Shown here one piece after another: positions 34,116 to 44,232 of a DNA stretch of 64,000 nucleotides. Origin of the DNA: Iocasia fonsfrigidae (GTDB lineage: Bacteria > Bacillota > Halanaerobiia > Halanaerobiales > DTU029). The DNA lies in the NCBI RefSeq assembly GCF_017751145.1, contig NZ_CP046640.1:1964137-2028136 (forward strand), in the 5' to 3' direction. The stretch's first letter is position 1, and each line of letters begins with the position of its first letter. Below the pieces are notes generated by a model. That model was not told the origin of the DNA and did no database searches. It saw nothing but the letters and a program-made list of their open reading frames with translations. Position numbers and translations under genes: made by a program.

Positions 34116-34319
34116 CACAAAAAGGTTATATTGAGCAAATAGCAAATTTTTTGTAAGGAATCTTGGCACGTAGGAATTCAAAATAAGGTCGAAGCACAGG
34201 ACGTGGTGAGCTAATCCTGGGTCAGGATGTCCCATGGATTAGGAAACCTTATTTTGAATGGATACGGGCCTTAGATGACTCAAAAAATTTGCCTTGCTGC
34301 GAGAGATGACCTTTTTGTG
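34116..34319. repeat. 204-bp nested-hairpin element (structured RNA or MITE-like repeat)
   Basis: Four nested perfect inverted repeats: CACAAAAAGGT (34116-34126)/ACCTTTTTGTG (34309-34319); GCAAATTTTTTG (34142-34153)/CAAAAAATTTGC (34281-34292); ATTCAAAATAAGGT (34176-34189)/ACCTTATTTTGAAT (34246-34259); CTAATCC (34211-34217)/GGATTAG (34236-34242). Unpaired GC-richer pieces lie between them. It fills the gap between the transpeptidase and hemolysin III genes. No coding frame of interest. Confidence 0.75.
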
Positions 34320-34408
34320 GGCAAACCAAAATATGATAAAATATAATATAATAAGTAGATTGTAGGGATTTAAGTAATGAGATAATTAATTTTAAAGGAG
34401 AAGATAAA

Positions 34409-35044
34409 ATGAGTGATGAAATGAAATACTCTAAAGGTGAAGAGATTACTAATGCTATTCTTCATGGGATTGGGCTGGGACTGGCAATTGCTGCTCTTGT
34501 TATTTTGATAGTATTTGCTAATCATTACGGCAATACCTGGCATATAATCGGTTTTACAGTTTATGGTAGTACTCTGATTATTTTATACCTGTCATCTACC
34601 CTCTATCATAGTTTTCCAGCAGGAAAGTTAAAGAGAATATTCAGGATATTTGACCATTCATCTATATTTTTGCTTATTGCTGGTACATATACTCCTCTGA
34701 CTCTGATTGCTTTACAGGGAACTCTGGGATGGACTTTTTTTTGTATAGTATGGAGCCTGGCTATCCTGGGAATAATTTTTAAGATATTCTGGATTAATAG
34801 GTTTAAATTATTTTCTACTGTTTTATATATATTGATGGGTTGGTTGATTATAATTGCTATTAAACCGTTATTAACGGCTTTAAATAACAAAAGTATTATT
34901 TTTTTGATAATTGGTGGAGGATTTTATACAGTTGGAACGATATTTTATTCCTGCCGAAGGATTAAGTATAATCATGCTATCTGGCACCTTTTTGTTCTAG
35001 CAGGCAGCATCTGCCATTTCTTTACTATTTTTTATATACTCTAA
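34409..35044 (+). CDS. Hemolysin III / PAQR-family membrane protein
   Basis: 211 residues with seven membrane helices and the family residues EEITNAILHGIGLGLA, STLYHSF, FDHSSIFLLIAGTYTPL and a C-terminal HLFVLAGSICHFF; the conserved histidines and aspartate form the metal site of PAQR proteins. Bacterial members (YqfA/TrhA) are linked to membrane lipid homeostasis. ATG behind AAAGGAG. It stands alone between the hairpin element and the DUF1015 gene. Confidence 0.92.
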   Translation: MSDEMKYSKGEEITNAILHGIGLGLAIAALVILIVFANHYGNTWHIIGFTVYGSTLIILYLSSTLYHSFPAGKLKRIFRIFDHSSIFLLIAGTYTPLTLIALQGTLGWTFFCIVWSLAILGIIFKIFWINRFKLFSTVLYILMGWLIIIAIKPLLTALNNKSIIFLIIGGGFYTVGTIFYSCRRIKYNHAIWHLFVLAGSICHFFTIFYIL

Positions 35045-35152
35045 AATACTAAGCATAATAATCCAGAACTTGACTAAGGTTTATTATTATGTTATTGTAT
35101 GGTTGAATATTTATCAAAAAATAATTAGCATTTAATCAGGGGGAGATTATAG

Positions 35153-36448
35153 GTGGCAAGAGTTTATCCATTTAAAGGTTATTGTTATAATGAGGAGAAA
35201 GTAGGAGACTTAAATAAGATAGTTACTCAACCCTATGATAAAATAGATCAAAACAAGCAGGATTATTATTATCAAGAGAGTGATTATAATATAGTAAGGC
35301 TTATTCTGGCCAGGGAAGAGGGGGAACAGGATAGGTATCAGACAGCTGCCAGTTATTTGAATAAATGGGTTAAGGAAGATGCCCTGGTACAGGATAAGGA
35401 ACCTGGATTTTATGCCTACTGGCAGGAATACAAAGTTGAGGGTAAGAAATATATCAGAAAGGGTTTTGTAGGTCTAGGTAAACTGGAAGGAGAAGAGGGT
35501 GTCAAGGCCCATGAAAATACCCTTGAAGGACCAAAAGCAGATAGGTTAAATCTTATAAGGGCTACAGAGGCAAATTTTGGGCATATTTTTATGCTCTATT
35601 CAGATCCTAAAAAAATAATCCTGGAACTGCTGGATAAGGGGGTAGCAGAACGTTCTCCTGCTATCAAAGTTAATGATGAAGATGGTAATACACACCTACT
35701 CTGGAAGATAACTGACCAGGTAATAATTAAAAACATTCAAGAAGCTATGATGGATAAGACCCTATATATTGCTGATGGTCACCATCGCTATCAAACTGCT
35801 GTTAATTATCGAAATGAATGCTATGCTAAAGGATGGCAGTCTACAGATAATGAGGGGTTTAATCATAGATTAATGACTTTTATAAACATAGATGACCCGG
35901 GATTAAACATACTGGCAACACATAGAATGCTCTATGGTCTTAGCAATTTTAAAATTGAGGATTTTATAGAAAAAGCCCGTAAAGATTTTATTATTCAGGA
36001 GTATGATCATAAGGATGATTTATTTGCAGTCCTGGATGATAATGAAGAACATATTTTTGGCTTTAAAGCCAGGAAAGATCAAAGATATTATAGTTTAAGA
36101 CTTGAAGATAATACAATTATGGAGAGATTTCTTGCAGGACGTTCAGCATACTGGAAGAATCTTGATGTTGTTATTCTTCATAAGATAATTCTGGAACAAT
36201 ATTTGGGTATTGATGAACAGGCCCTTGCTGCTAAAAGTAATATAGATTATGTGCGTTATCGTGAAACTGCTTTAAATAAGTTAGCAGAAGGAAATTATCA
36301 GGCTGCTTTTATTTTAAATCCAACAAAAGTAGCTGAAGTGAAAAATATTGCAGATGAAAATGAAAGAATGCCGCAAAAATCAACGGATTTTTATCCAAAA
36401 TTGCTGACTGGATTGGTAATAAACCGCTTGAATATCAAGAAGGATTAA
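35153..36448 (+). CDS. DUF1015-family protein
   Basis: 431 residues from a GTG start behind GGGGGAG. Family signatures: RVYPFKGYCYN and QPYDKI at the start, HENTLEGPKADRLNL, then YIADGHHRYQTAVNYR (a strongly conserved His-His motif), and FIINIDDPGLNILATHR-like sequence in the second half. The family is related to the ParB/sulfiredoxin superfamily by its DGHHR motif and is often found with sugar or amino-acid metabolism genes; its biochemical role is unknown. Confidence 0.9.
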   Translation: MARVYPFKGYCYNEEKVGDLNKIVTQPYDKIDQNKQDYYYQESDYNIVRLILAREEGEQDRYQTAASYLNKWVKEDALVQDKEPGFYAYWQEYKVEGKKYIRKGFVGLGKLEGEEGVKAHENTLEGPKADRLNLIRATEANFGHIFMLYSDPKKIILELLDKGVAERSPAIKVNDEDGNTHLLWKITDQVIIKNIQEAMMDKTLYIADGHHRYQTAVNYRNECYAKGWQSTDNEGFNHRLMTFINIDDPGLNILATHRMLYGLSNFKIEDFIEKARKDFIIQEYDHKDDLFAVLDDNEEHIFGFKARKDQRYYSLRLEDNTIMERFLAGRSAYWKNLDVVILHKIILEQYLGIDEQALAAKSNIDYVRYRETALNKLAEGNYQAAFILNPTKVAEVKNIADENERMPQKSTDFYPKLLTGLVINRLNIKKD

Positions 36449-36505
36449 TAATCATTCTGGATAATAAATAATTTTTTAAGTAAAATAATAAAGTAAAAAA
36501 GTATT

Positions 36506-36539
36506 AAAAACACCCCTTCCAGGCAGACGGGGTGTTTTT
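36506..36539 (+). terminator. Terminator after the DUF1015 gene
   Basis: Perfect 11-bp stem AAAAACACCCC (36506-36516) / GGGGTGTTTTT (36529-36539), 12-base loop, with the T-run as part of the stem. Confidence 0.88.
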
Positions 36540-36646
36540 CTCAAAATAAATTACAATTTTTTGAAATGGGTCTTAATGCCTAAGCTATATATATATATCT
36601 TGCCTTATAAAATTAGAAAAGATATAATTATTAAAGGGTGATACTT

Positions 36647-37735
36647 ATGCAAAAGAGACAGCTACATATTAAATATGGAAACAAAGCTAAGGAGATGGTT
36701 TATGACCTGCTGGATAAACTGAATATAGCAAGTGATATTGACAAAAGAAATAGCCTGATTGGAATCAAACCTAATCTTGTACTGCCAAGCCCTTCAAATA
36801 AAGGGGCAACAACTTCTCCAGATTTAGTAGAGGGTATTATCAGGTATTTGCAGGATAATGGATATAATAATATAGTAATTCTGGAAGGTGCCTGGGTAGG
36901 TGCCAGTACTGAAAAAGCCTTTGAAGTCTGTGGTTATAATGAACTTTCCAGAAAATATAAGATACCTTTAATAGATTTAAAAAAAGACAAATATAAAGAA
37001 ATCGATGTTGAAGGCCTATCACTAAAGGTATGTCAAAAGGCCTTAGAAATTGATTATTTAATCAACCTGCCGGTTCTCAAAGCCCACTGTCAAACACACC
37101 TGACCTGTGCCCTGAAAAATTTGAAAGGGTGTATACCGGATCCAGAAAAAAGGAGATTTCACCGTCTAGGTTTACATCAACCTATTGCGTTTTTAAATAA
37201 AGTCCTGGAGAGCAAGCTGGTAATAGTTGATGGAATAATTGGTGATCTTACATTTGAAGAAGGTGGTAACCCTGTCCAGATGGATAGGATTATTATTGGA
37301 CAGGACCCTGTTTTAATTGATACATATTGTGCAGCATTGATTGGTTATAGTAAAAATGATATATCATATATTGATATTGCAAATGAAATTGGTATTGGCA
37401 GTTCTAATCTAGAAGAAGCAGAGATTATTGAACATAATCCAGGATACAAATCAGATAAAGATTTTTATCATTCCACTCTGGTAAAAAAACTTGCCAGAAA
37501 AGTAACAGAGGATAAGTCCTGTTCTGCCTGTTACGGCAGTTTAATTCATGCCTTAAAACGCTTAGAAGAAAAAGGCATAAAACCAAAAGAAAAAATATTT
37601 ATCGGCCAGGGATTTAAAGGACTTTCAGAGTCAGGTATTGGTATTGGTAATTGTACATCAGGTTTTAGTAAGAATATTAAGGGTTGTCCACCTAGTGCAA
37701 AAGCAATTATCGATTATATTATCAGTCAACAATAA
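36647..37735 (+). CDS. DUF362 domain-containing protein
   Basis: 362 residues from ATG 36647; the GTG at 36638 belongs to the AAAGGGTG ribosome site. DUF362 fold with IGIKPNLVLPSPSNKGATTS, LEGAWVGAST, INLPVLKAHCQTHLTCALKN, LKGCIPDPEKRRFHRLG and VDGIIGDLTFEEGGNPV. A C-terminal cysteine region (CSACYGSLIHAL, GNCTSGF, KGCPPSAKAI) could bind a metal or iron-sulfur cluster, though the usual ferredoxin pattern is absent. Family function is unknown; iron-sulfur or redox roles have been suggested. Confidence 0.88.
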   Translation: MQKRQLHIKYGNKAKEMVYDLLDKLNIASDIDKRNSLIGIKPNLVLPSPSNKGATTSPDLVEGIIRYLQDNGYNNIVILEGAWVGASTEKAFEVCGYNELSRKYKIPLIDLKKDKYKEIDVEGLSLKVCQKALEIDYLINLPVLKAHCQTHLTCALKNLKGCIPDPEKRRFHRLGLHQPIAFLNKVLESKLVIVDGIIGDLTFEEGGNPVQMDRIIIGQDPVLIDTYCAALIGYSKNDISYIDIANEIGIGSSNLEEAEIIEHNPGYKSDKDFYHSTLVKKLARKVTEDKSCSACYGSLIHALKRLEEKGIKPKEKIFIGQGFKGLSESGIGIGNCTSGFSKNIKGCPPSAKAIIDYIISQQ

Positions 37736-37831
37736 CAGGCTATGTAATGTAATACTTTTATTTTGCAATCTGGTATATATTACTATATAATAATAAAATA
37801 ATGTCCATTAAAATTACAAGGAGGGACATTA

Positions 37832-38617
37832 ATGGACAGAAATCAGGAAATGAAGATAGGCTTAGCCCTGGGTGCAGGGGCTGTCCGCGGTTTAGCACAT
37901 CTGGCTGTTCTTGATGTATTAAAAAGAGAAGGTATTCGCATAGACTGTATTGCTGGTTGTAGTATAGGTAGTTTGATTGGTGGTGTTTATGCTGCTGGTT
38001 TACCAGTTAAATACATCAAAGAGCTTGCCCGTGAGATTGATTGGGACCATATTACCGATATAACCTTCCCCCGCCATGGTCTTGTTAAAGGGGATAAATT
38101 TTTGTCCTTTCTGGAGCTAATAACCCAGGGTAAGAATATTGAGGACTTAAATATTCCTTTTGCTGCTATTGCCTGTGATATTGAACAGGGAGAACACATA
38201 GTTATAAAAGAGGGGTCACTGGCAAAGGCTATCAGAGCAAGTACATCTATTCCAGGTATATATGTGCCCTTTAAACATAAGGGGCGTTTACTGGTAGATG
38301 GTGGTGTTTTAGACACCATCCCAGTTTCAACTGTGCGTGATATGGGTGCAGATATTGTGATTGCTGTTGATGTTGGAGTAAAAAAAGTCAATGATAGTGT
38401 AAAGAATATTTTTGACATCTTATTTAATACATTTGATATTATGCAGCATGAACTGGAAAAACATAAAACACTTGCTGCCGATATAATTATTAGACCAGAT
38501 TTAGCTGATTGTTCAGGTTTTGACCTGGATCAGGTAGATAAATGCCTATCGGTTGGTTATAGTGCTGTTGAAGATATTTTACCTGATTTAATAAAGCTAA
38601 TTAAGGAGAGGATTTAA
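37832..38617 (+). CDS. ylbK: Patatin-like phospholipase (YlbK/RssA type)
   Basis: 261 residues. Oxyanion loop GAGAVRGLAHLAVLDVL, nucleophile S44 in GCSIGSL and the catalytic aspartate D156 in DGGVLDTIPV form the Ser-Asp dyad of bacterial patatins. ATG is behind AAGGAGGG. Its stop overlaps the ATG of the PDZ-Lon gene, the same order as ylbK-ylbL of Bacillus. It probably hydrolyses membrane lipids; the substrate is not known. Confidence 0.92.
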   Translation: MDRNQEMKIGLALGAGAVRGLAHLAVLDVLKREGIRIDCIAGCSIGSLIGGVYAAGLPVKYIKELAREIDWDHITDITFPRHGLVKGDKFLSFLELITQGKNIEDLNIPFAAIACDIEQGEHIVIKEGSLAKAIRASTSIPGIYVPFKHKGRLLVDGGVLDTIPVSTVRDMGADIVIAVDVGVKKVNDSVKNIFDILFNTFDIMQHELEKHKTLAADIIIRPDLADCSGFDLDQVDKCLSVGYSAVEDILPDLIKLIKERI

Positions 38618-39615
38618 TGTTTAAGAGGAACGGTTTAGCCAGCAAGTTATTTGGTTTATTAATTATTTTTTTTATTATAATTAATTTTATACCTGCTAAT
38701 CAGATGATTATGGCACCAGGGATTGCCCAGGAATTGTCACCAATGGTTACTGTTGAGAATGGTTATAAAAATGAAAGCAGGGGGGCTTTTATGCTTACTG
38801 CTGTTTCAACCCAGCCGGCTTCCCTCTGGGATCTTATATATGTTTCATTAAAAAAACCCAGGGGTGTAGAAATAGAACCAATGGAGAGGCATATTCCACC
38901 TGGTATGGATATGAACGAATATCTTAAAATTATGAAAAGGTATATGGAAGACAGTAAGCTAAAATCCCAAGCTGCTGCTTTTAAAGAAGCAGGTTTTGAT
39001 ATTACAATTAAAAAGCATGGTGTGGTAGTTGAACAGGTGCTTGAAGATGGTTCAGCTAAAGGGAAATTGAAACAAGGAGATGTGATTATAGTTGTTGATG
39101 ACAAGCCTATCAAGGATGACCAAGATACAGTTGATTTTATACGGGAACATCAGATAGGCGAAGATGTAGAAATAACTGTTGAACGAGATGGTAAAGAAAT
39201 TGATTATACTATGAAAACAGTTGAAACAGAGTCTAATCCTGGTAAGGCTTCGATAGGTGTCATGATATTTACAAACTATTCTTATGATTTCCCAAGAAAT
39301 GTTATATTTAAAACCGATAATATTGCTGGTTCTTCTGCTGGAGGGATGTTTGCCCTCGAAATATATAATCAGCTTCTGGAAGAGGATATTACCAAAGGAC
39401 GGAGAATTGCAGGTACTGGGACAATTGACCTTGAGGGAAATATTGGTGTTATAGATGGTATTGTACAAAAGGTTATTGCTGCAGAAGAAAATAATGCTGA
39501 AATATTCTTTGTTCCAGTAGAGAATTATGAAACGGCAGAAAAAACCGCTACTAAAATGAAAGTAGTTTCTATTGAAACCATAGGTGATGCTATTAATTAT
39601 TTACTTAATAATTAA
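38617..39615 (+). CDS. ylbL: YlbL-type PDZ and Lon-like serine protease
   Basis: 332 residues: an N-terminal membrane anchor (about 9-28), a PDZ domain (about 125-205, LEDGSAKGKLKQGDVIIVVD) and a Lon-type S16 domain with the Ser-Lys dyad S240 (GSSAGGMF) and K285 (DGIVQKVIAAEENNAEIFFV). No ATPase domain, as in Bacillus YlbL, which helps clear the SOS division inhibitor YneA. Coupled to ylbK, and convergent with tmcAL 10 bp away with no terminator between them. Confidence 0.92.
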   Translation: MFKRNGLASKLFGLLIIFFIIINFIPANQMIMAPGIAQELSPMVTVENGYKNESRGAFMLTAVSTQPASLWDLIYVSLKKPRGVEIEPMERHIPPGMDMNEYLKIMKRYMEDSKLKSQAAAFKEAGFDITIKKHGVVVEQVLEDGSAKGKLKQGDVIIVVDDKPIKDDQDTVDFIREHQIGEDVEITVERDGKEIDYTMKTVETESNPGKASIGVMIFTNYSYDFPRNVIFKTDNIAGSSAGGMFALEIYNQLLEEDITKGRRIAGTGTIDLEGNIGVIDGIVQKVIAAEENNAEIFFVPVENYETAEKTATKMKVVSIETIGDAINYLLNN

Positions 39616-39624
39616 ATATTACCT

Positions 39625-40899
39625 TTACTTTACTTTTATCAGTGGTGTTGTAAAATCCCGATGACCTTTACGTTCTCTTTTATTTGGATATAATAGTGAA
39701 TAAATATCACTGGCCATAAGATCATAACTAAGTGATTTTATTAGGGGGTCATTACTTTTAGTATTAATAGACCTTAAAAAGCGGGCAGGTTTTATTATTA
39801 CAGGCAGTGAGGATTTACCAGTTAACTTTGAAAGTATTTTTTCACCCTGTTTATTTAACCCCAGTATCCGGAGATATTGGGGTCCTTTTTTGTCTAAAAA
39901 CTCAAAATCTTTCTGTCTTATATCAAATAAAATATGTAGTAAATTGCGTTCTATCCTGGTTCTGGTAAAAGACCTGGTTTTAATATTTTCAATTAACTCT
40001 TCTAAATCACCTGCCTGGTGTGCGGCCTCATATATCCTGTTCTCAAGCCCGGTGTTTATTTCTGCAAATTCAATAAGGTCATCTGGTCTCAGTTTCCTAA
40101 GTGTTGCTAAAATTATTGCTCCTAAATACTCATTTTTGATTGCTATTTTTTGATTTTTAACCCACTTTTCCAGAATTTGATAGCTCTCTGCAGGAAGATA
40201 ATCAGTAATAGCTGAAAGGCCCTGATTAAGAAAGCATTCTCTGATAGCTGTAGCACTGGAAATCTTATTGTTAATAGCTTTAGCATGGTAATTTTGCCCC
40301 TGTCTTTTAATAGTCAGAGGGGTTAAACTGCTATTGAGTTGAGATATTGCTTTAATATATTCAATTCCTAAAATGTTATTTGGTTCCATAATAATTTCTG
40401 TAATTTCTTTAATGTTAGATTGATAATTATTACTACCCTTTAGTTTCATAAAGTCAATAAGTGCTTTTTCCCGGGCATGTGGATAAGATAGACCGATAGT
40501 CAGGTATGATTTTATCCTTTCAATAAAATACTCATCTTCGTTTAATAGTATACTGGCTATTTCTTTTAAGGGTTTTAAATTACCACTTTCACTACCAAAG
40601 ACAATATTTTTAACTATATTTGTATTACTGAGTAGTTCTACAGCACCTCTTGCAAAATACTCTGCACTCCTTATTCCATATACTAATGGTAGCTCAATAA
40701 TCAAGTCTACTCCATTTTTGATAGCCATATGAGTTCTGGCCCATTTGTCCAGTAGAGCAGGCCTCCCCCGTTGCATAAAATTCCCGTTCATAACACAAAT
40801 AACTCCATCACTGTTTGTTATTTCCCGCGCCTTTTTTAAATGATAGAGATGCCCATAATGAAAGGGATTGTATTCGGTTATAATACCTAATATATTCAT
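39625..40899 (-). CDS. tmcAL: tRNA(Met) cytidine acetate ligase
   Basis: 424 residues on the minus strand. N-terminal nucleotidyltransferase fold with the HxGH-type motif EYNPFHYGHLYHLKKA, MNGNFMQRGRPALLDKWAR and IIELPLVYGIRSAEYFA; C-terminal helical tRNA-binding domain. This is Bacillus YlbM/TmcAL, which uses ATP and acetate to make N4-acetylcytidine at the wobble position of elongator tRNA(Met). In Bacillus the gene lies beside ylbL and ylbN; here it is inverted relative to them. The acetate it needs is made by the neighbouring acetate kinase pathway, perhaps by coincidence. Confidence 0.95.
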   Translation of the reverse strand: MNILGIITEYNPFHYGHLYHLKKAREITNSDGVICVMNGNFMQRGRPALLDKWARTHMAIKNGVDLIIELPLVYGIRSAEYFARGAVELLSNTNIVKNIVFGSESGNLKPLKEIASILLNEDEYFIERIKSYLTIGLSYPHAREKALIDFMKLKGSNNYQSNIKEITEIIMEPNNILGIEYIKAISQLNSSLTPLTIKRQGQNYHAKAINNKISSATAIRECFLNQGLSAITDYLPAESYQILEKWVKNQKIAIKNEYLGAIILATLRKLRPDDLIEFAEINTGLENRIYEAAHQAGDLEELIENIKTRSFTRTRIERNLLHILFDIRQKDFEFLDKKGPQYLRILGLNKQGEKILSKLTGKSSLPVIIKPARFLRSINTKSNDPLIKSLSYDLMASDIYSLLYPNKRERKGHRDFTTPLIKVK

Positions 40900-41096
40900 C
40901 GATAAACCACTTCCTGACTAAACAATTAAATACTATTTATAAGATTGATTAATATATCTTAATTTTTTGATAAGTTTTTCTTTTGATTTTACAAAGGATA
41001 ATTGCTGTTATTGTAGTATTATATAAATGATATCAGAAAAATAATCATTATACAAATTATACTAGGGAGAAAAACTTATAAAAAGGGGATGTGTGA

Positions 41097-42086
41097 ATGG
41101 ATTTATTAACTACTTTTAAAAAAAGGGCTAGAGAGAACAAAAAGAGTATTGTTCTGCCTGAAGGTACTGAGCCAAGAGTAATTAAGGCTGCAGCCTCAAT
41201 ACTTAAAGAGGGATTAGCGGAACTTATTATCCTGGGTAAAGAAGAAGAGATTATGAGTATTGCCCAGAAAGCAAGGGTAAGTATTGATGGTGCTGTTTTA
41301 ATTAACCCTGGAGAGTCAGAATTTATTGAGGAATTTACAGATATCTTTTTTGAATTAAGAAAACACAAAGGGATTTCAAGAGAAGATGCGAGTAGACAAG
41401 TAGTTAATCCCCTCTATTTTGGTACTATGTTAGTGCATACTGATCAAGCTGCTGGAATGGTTGCTGGTTCCATAAATGCGACTGGTGATGTATTAAGACC
41501 TGCCTTTCAGATTATTAAGACTAAACCTGGTATTTCAGTAGTTTCTGGTGCTTTTATAATGAATGTGCCGGACTGCCAGTATGGCAGTGATGGTGTTTTT
41601 CTTTTTGCTGATTGTGCAGTAAATCCGGCTCCTGATGCAGAGCAGCTGGCTGAAATTGCTGCTTCATCAGCAGAAACAGCTGAAACTCTATTAGGGCTAG
41701 AATCAAGAGTAGCTATGCTTTCTTTTTCTACAAAGGGTAGTGCTAAACATGATAATGTAGATAAAGTAGTAGCAGCAACAAAAATAGCCAGAGAAAAAGG
41801 AGATTTAATCATTGATGGAGAATTGCAGGCAGATGCTGCCTTGGTTGACTCTATTGCCCAGACAAAATCACCTGATAGTGATGTGGCCGGGAAGGCAAAT
41901 GTCCTTGTTTTTCCTGATCTACAGGCTGGTAATATTGCTTATAAACTGGTACAGAGGCTGGCTAATGCTGAAGCAATTGGTCCAATATTACAGGGTATAG
42001 CTAAACCAATCAATGATCTATCAAGAGGTTGTTCGGTGGATGATATTGTAAATCTAGTTTCTATTACATCAGTTCAGGCTGAATAA
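41097..42086 (+). CDS. pta: Phosphate acetyltransferase
   Basis: 329 residues, the compact Pta without the N-terminal DRTGG extension. Signatures: [55 protein letters not shown]-like [12 protein letters not shown], and [21 protein letters not shown], the CoA/phosphate region. Converts acetyl-CoA and phosphate to acetyl phosphate. It is followed by ackA at short distance, so acetate is made with substrate-level ATP synthesis. The pair is inserted between tmcAL and ylbN. Confidence 0.97.
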   Translation: MDLLTTFKKRARENKKSIVLPEGTEPRVIKAAASILKEGLAELIILGKEEEIMSIAQKARVSIDGAVLINPGESEFIEEFTDIFFELRKHKGISREDASRQVVNPLYFGTMLVHTDQAAGMVAGSINATGDVLRPAFQIIKTKPGISVVSGAFIMNVPDCQYGSDGVFLFADCAVNPAPDAEQLAEIAASSAETAETLLGLESRVAMLSFSTKGSAKHDNVDKVVAATKIAREKGDLIIDGELQADAALVDSIAQTKSPDSDVAGKANVLVFPDLQAGNIAYKLVQRLANAEAIGPILQGIAKPINDLSRGCSVDDIVNLVSITSVQAE

Positions 42087-42104
42087 AATCGGGGAGTGAA
42101 AAAA

Positions 42105-43304
42105 ATGAAAATTTTAGTATTAAATAGTGGGAGTTCTTCTGTAAAATATCAACTAATAGACATGGATAATGAGTCAGTCCTGGCTAAAGGGGTAGTTGAA
42201 AGAATTGGTATTACTGATTCTGTTCTTGAACATGAACCTGCAGACAGAGAAGCAATTGTTATTAAAGAAGATATACCAGATCATGCTGCTGCAATTAAAA
42301 TGGTAATTGAGGCCCTGTTAAATGAAGAACATGGAGTTTTAAATGATATTGATGAAATTAATGCTGTAGGCCACCGGGTAGTACACGGAGGGGAAAAGTT
42401 TGCTTCGTCAATTTTAATTGATAAAGAGGTTATTAAAGAAATAGAGGATGTTTCTGATCTAGCACCCTTACATAACCCACATAATTTGACCGGTATAAGG
42501 GTTTGTAATGATCTGTTAGAAGATAAACCACAGGTAGCTGTGTTTGATACTGCTTTTCATCAGACAATGCCCAATAGGGCGTTTATGTATGCCCTGCCAT
42601 ACGAATATTATGAGAGATATGGTATCAGGAGATATGGATTTCACGGAACATCACATAAATATGTGGCCCAAAGGACTTCTGCCTTAATGGACAGACCACT
42701 TGAGGATTTAAAGATAATTACCTGTCATTTAGGCAATGGAGCCAGTATTACTGCTATAGATGGTGGTAAATCTATTGATACCAGTATGGGTTTAACTCCC
42801 TTAGAAGGACTTATGATGGGAACCCGTTGTGGTGATATTGATCCAGCAATTATACCCTTTGTTATGGAAAAAGAGGGTTTAACGATGGCAGAAATGGATA
42901 GTATAATGAATAAGAAGAGTGGACTTTTAGGTGTATCTGGTATTAGTAGTGATTCAAGAGATGTTGAAGCAGCAGCAGGAGAGGATAATAAAAGGGCAGA
43001 AATTGCCCTTGAGATGTTTGACTATAGGGTTGCCAAATATGTAGGGGCATATGTTGCTGCTATGGGAGGTGTAGATGCTATCGTATTTACAGCTGGTATA
43101 GGTGAAAATCAAAAAAGAACCAGAGCAGATGTAATTAATAATCTTAAATTCCTTAATATAAAATTAAATAAAGAAGCAAATAATTCGAGAGGAAAAGAGA
43201 TATTAATCTCAACTGAAGACTCCAGTGTCAAGGTGTTTGTAATACCTACTAATGAAGAGCTGATGATTGCCCGGGATACTCAGGAAATAGTGTCTGCTTT
43301 ATAA
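42105..43304 (+). CDS. ackA: Acetate kinase
   Basis: 399 residues from ATG 42105; the GTG at 42096 lies in the GGGGAG ribosome site. The ASKHA signatures are clear: [14 protein letters not shown] at the start, [37 protein letters not shown] and [31 protein letters not shown] at the end. It makes ATP and acetate from acetyl phosphate. Co-transcribed with pta. Confidence 0.98.
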   Translation: MKILVLNSGSSSVKYQLIDMDNESVLAKGVVERIGITDSVLEHEPADREAIVIKEDIPDHAAAIKMVIEALLNEEHGVLNDIDEINAVGHRVVHGGEKFASSILIDKEVIKEIEDVSDLAPLHNPHNLTGIRVCNDLLEDKPQVAVFDTAFHQTMPNRAFMYALPYEYYERYGIRRYGFHGTSHKYVAQRTSALMDRPLEDLKIITCHLGNGASITAIDGGKSIDTSMGLTPLEGLMMGTRCGDIDPAIIPFVMEKEGLTMAEMDSIMNKKSGLLGVSGISSDSRDVEAAAGEDNKRAEIALEMFDYRVAKYVGAYVAAMGGVDAIVFTAGIGENQKRTRADVINNLKFLNIKLNKEANNSRGKEILISTEDSSVKVFVIPTNEELMIARDTQEIVSAL

Positions 43305-43347
43305 AAATGTGTTTTGATTAAAATTAAATGATGTGGTTATTTTGTTC

Positions 43348-43376
43348 TTGACAAGTATATATAAGTTTCTTATAAT
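43348..43376 (+). promoter_or_regulatory. Sigma-A promoter of ylbN-rpmF
   Basis: TTGACA (43348-43353), 17-bp spacer, TATAAT (43371-43376): consensus in both boxes, 35 bases before the ylbN start. Confidence 0.85.
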
Positions 43377-43410
43377 TAAATATGGTCGCAAATTAAAGGT
43401 GGAATTAATC

Positions 43411-43899
43411 ATGTTAATTGATTTAAGCAGTCTAAAGGAAGTGGGGAGTCGTAAAAGTATTGATAGAAAGATAGAACTCCCTGATCTTTCATATAGAGAA
43501 CAGGAGATAGGCATACCTTTTCCCTTAGATCTTAAATTAGATATGTATAACACTGAAGATTCTTATACCCTAACAGGGAGCCTGGCGGGAAATCTTGTCT
43601 TAACATGTTCACGTTGTCTGGAGAGATTTGAATATAAGATAGATATTAAGATTAATGAGGAACTAATGAAAGATGAGATAAATAATATTAGTGAATTTGA
43701 TATAAGTAGTATCTTAATAGAGCACATATTATTAATCATCCCCATTAAACCTATTTGTTCTCAGGACTGTAAAGGCCTCTGTGTACAATGTGGTCAAAAT
43801 CTTAATGAGGGAGAATGTGATTGTGAAAAGGATATTATAGACCCTAGAATGGCGAAACTTAAAAAGCTTTTTGATGATAAAGACAATGAGGAGGTGTAA
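43411..43899 (+). CDS. ylbN: YlbN/YceD-family (DUF177) protein
   Basis: 162 residues from ATG 43411 behind AAAGGTGG; the frame extends upstream but the promoter lies in it. DUF177 features: LTCSRCLERFEYKIDIKINEEL, and four cysteines in CSQDCKGLCVQCGQNLNEGE, a probable zinc knuckle. The family is always next to rpmF and is linked to large-subunit rRNA accumulation in plants and bacteria. Here it precedes rpmF by three bases. Confidence 0.92.
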   Translation: MLIDLSSLKEVGSRKSIDRKIELPDLSYREQEIGIPFPLDLKLDMYNTEDSYTLTGSLAGNLVLTCSRCLERFEYKIDIKINEELMKDEINNISEFDISSILIEHILLIIPIKPICSQDCKGLCVQCGQNLNEGECDCEKDIIDPRMAKLKKLFDDKDNEEV

Positions 43900-43902
43900 A
43901 AA

Positions 43903-44076
43903 ATGGCTGTACCAAAGAGAAGAACTTCGAAATCTCGTAAACGCAAAAGACGTACTCACTGGAAATTAAATGCTCCTAATCTTGTGGAATGCCCACAATG
44001 TCATGAATTAAAATTATCTCATAGGGTATGTCCAGAATGCGGCTATTATAAAGGGAAAGAGGTAGTAGCAAAATAA
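43903..44076 (+). CDS. rpmF: 50S ribosomal protein L32
   Basis: 57 residues: [20 protein letters not shown], then a four-cysteine zinc ribbon CPQC and CPEC with spacing CxxC-N9-CxxC. Shorter than many gene-finding limits but unmistakable. ATG follows GAGGAGGTG. Ends before a terminator. Confidence 0.98.
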   Translation: MAVPKRRTSKSRKRKRRTHWKLNAPNLVECPQCHELKLSHRVCPECGYYKGKEVVAK

Positions 44077-44091
44077 TTGTGATGAATTTAT

Positions 44092-44122
44092 AAAAGGTGA
44101 CCGTTTAGTGGTCACCTTTTTT
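44092..44122 (+). terminator. Terminator after rpmF
   Basis: AAAAGGTGACC / GGTCACCTTTT, 7-base loop, T-run. It separates ylbN-rpmF from the fapR operon. Confidence 0.9.
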
Positions 44123-44160
44123 CATAGTAATCATAAATAATATAGTAAATAATTTTTTTC

Positions 44161-44220
44161 TTGAAATAGTACCATGTATAGCTTATAATATAAGAGACAG
44201 TGTTAGTACCAGGTCATAAT
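44161..44220 (+). promoter_or_regulatory. fapR promoter and FapR operator
   Basis: TTGAAA (44161-44166), 17-bp spacer, TATAAT (44184-44189). TTAGTACCAGGTCATAAT (44203-44220) lies just downstream and resembles the Bacillus FapR box, which begins TTAGTACC. Malonyl-CoA releases FapR from such sites, so the fatty-acid operon would be feedback-controlled from here. Confidence 0.72.
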
Positions 44221-44232
44221 AGGTGGTCATAA

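Noticed and set aside
34161-34180. TTGGCACG as a second sigma-54 promoter
   Set aside because: The -24 half is perfect, but the -12 position reads AATTC without the required GC, and it lies inside the nested-hairpin element.
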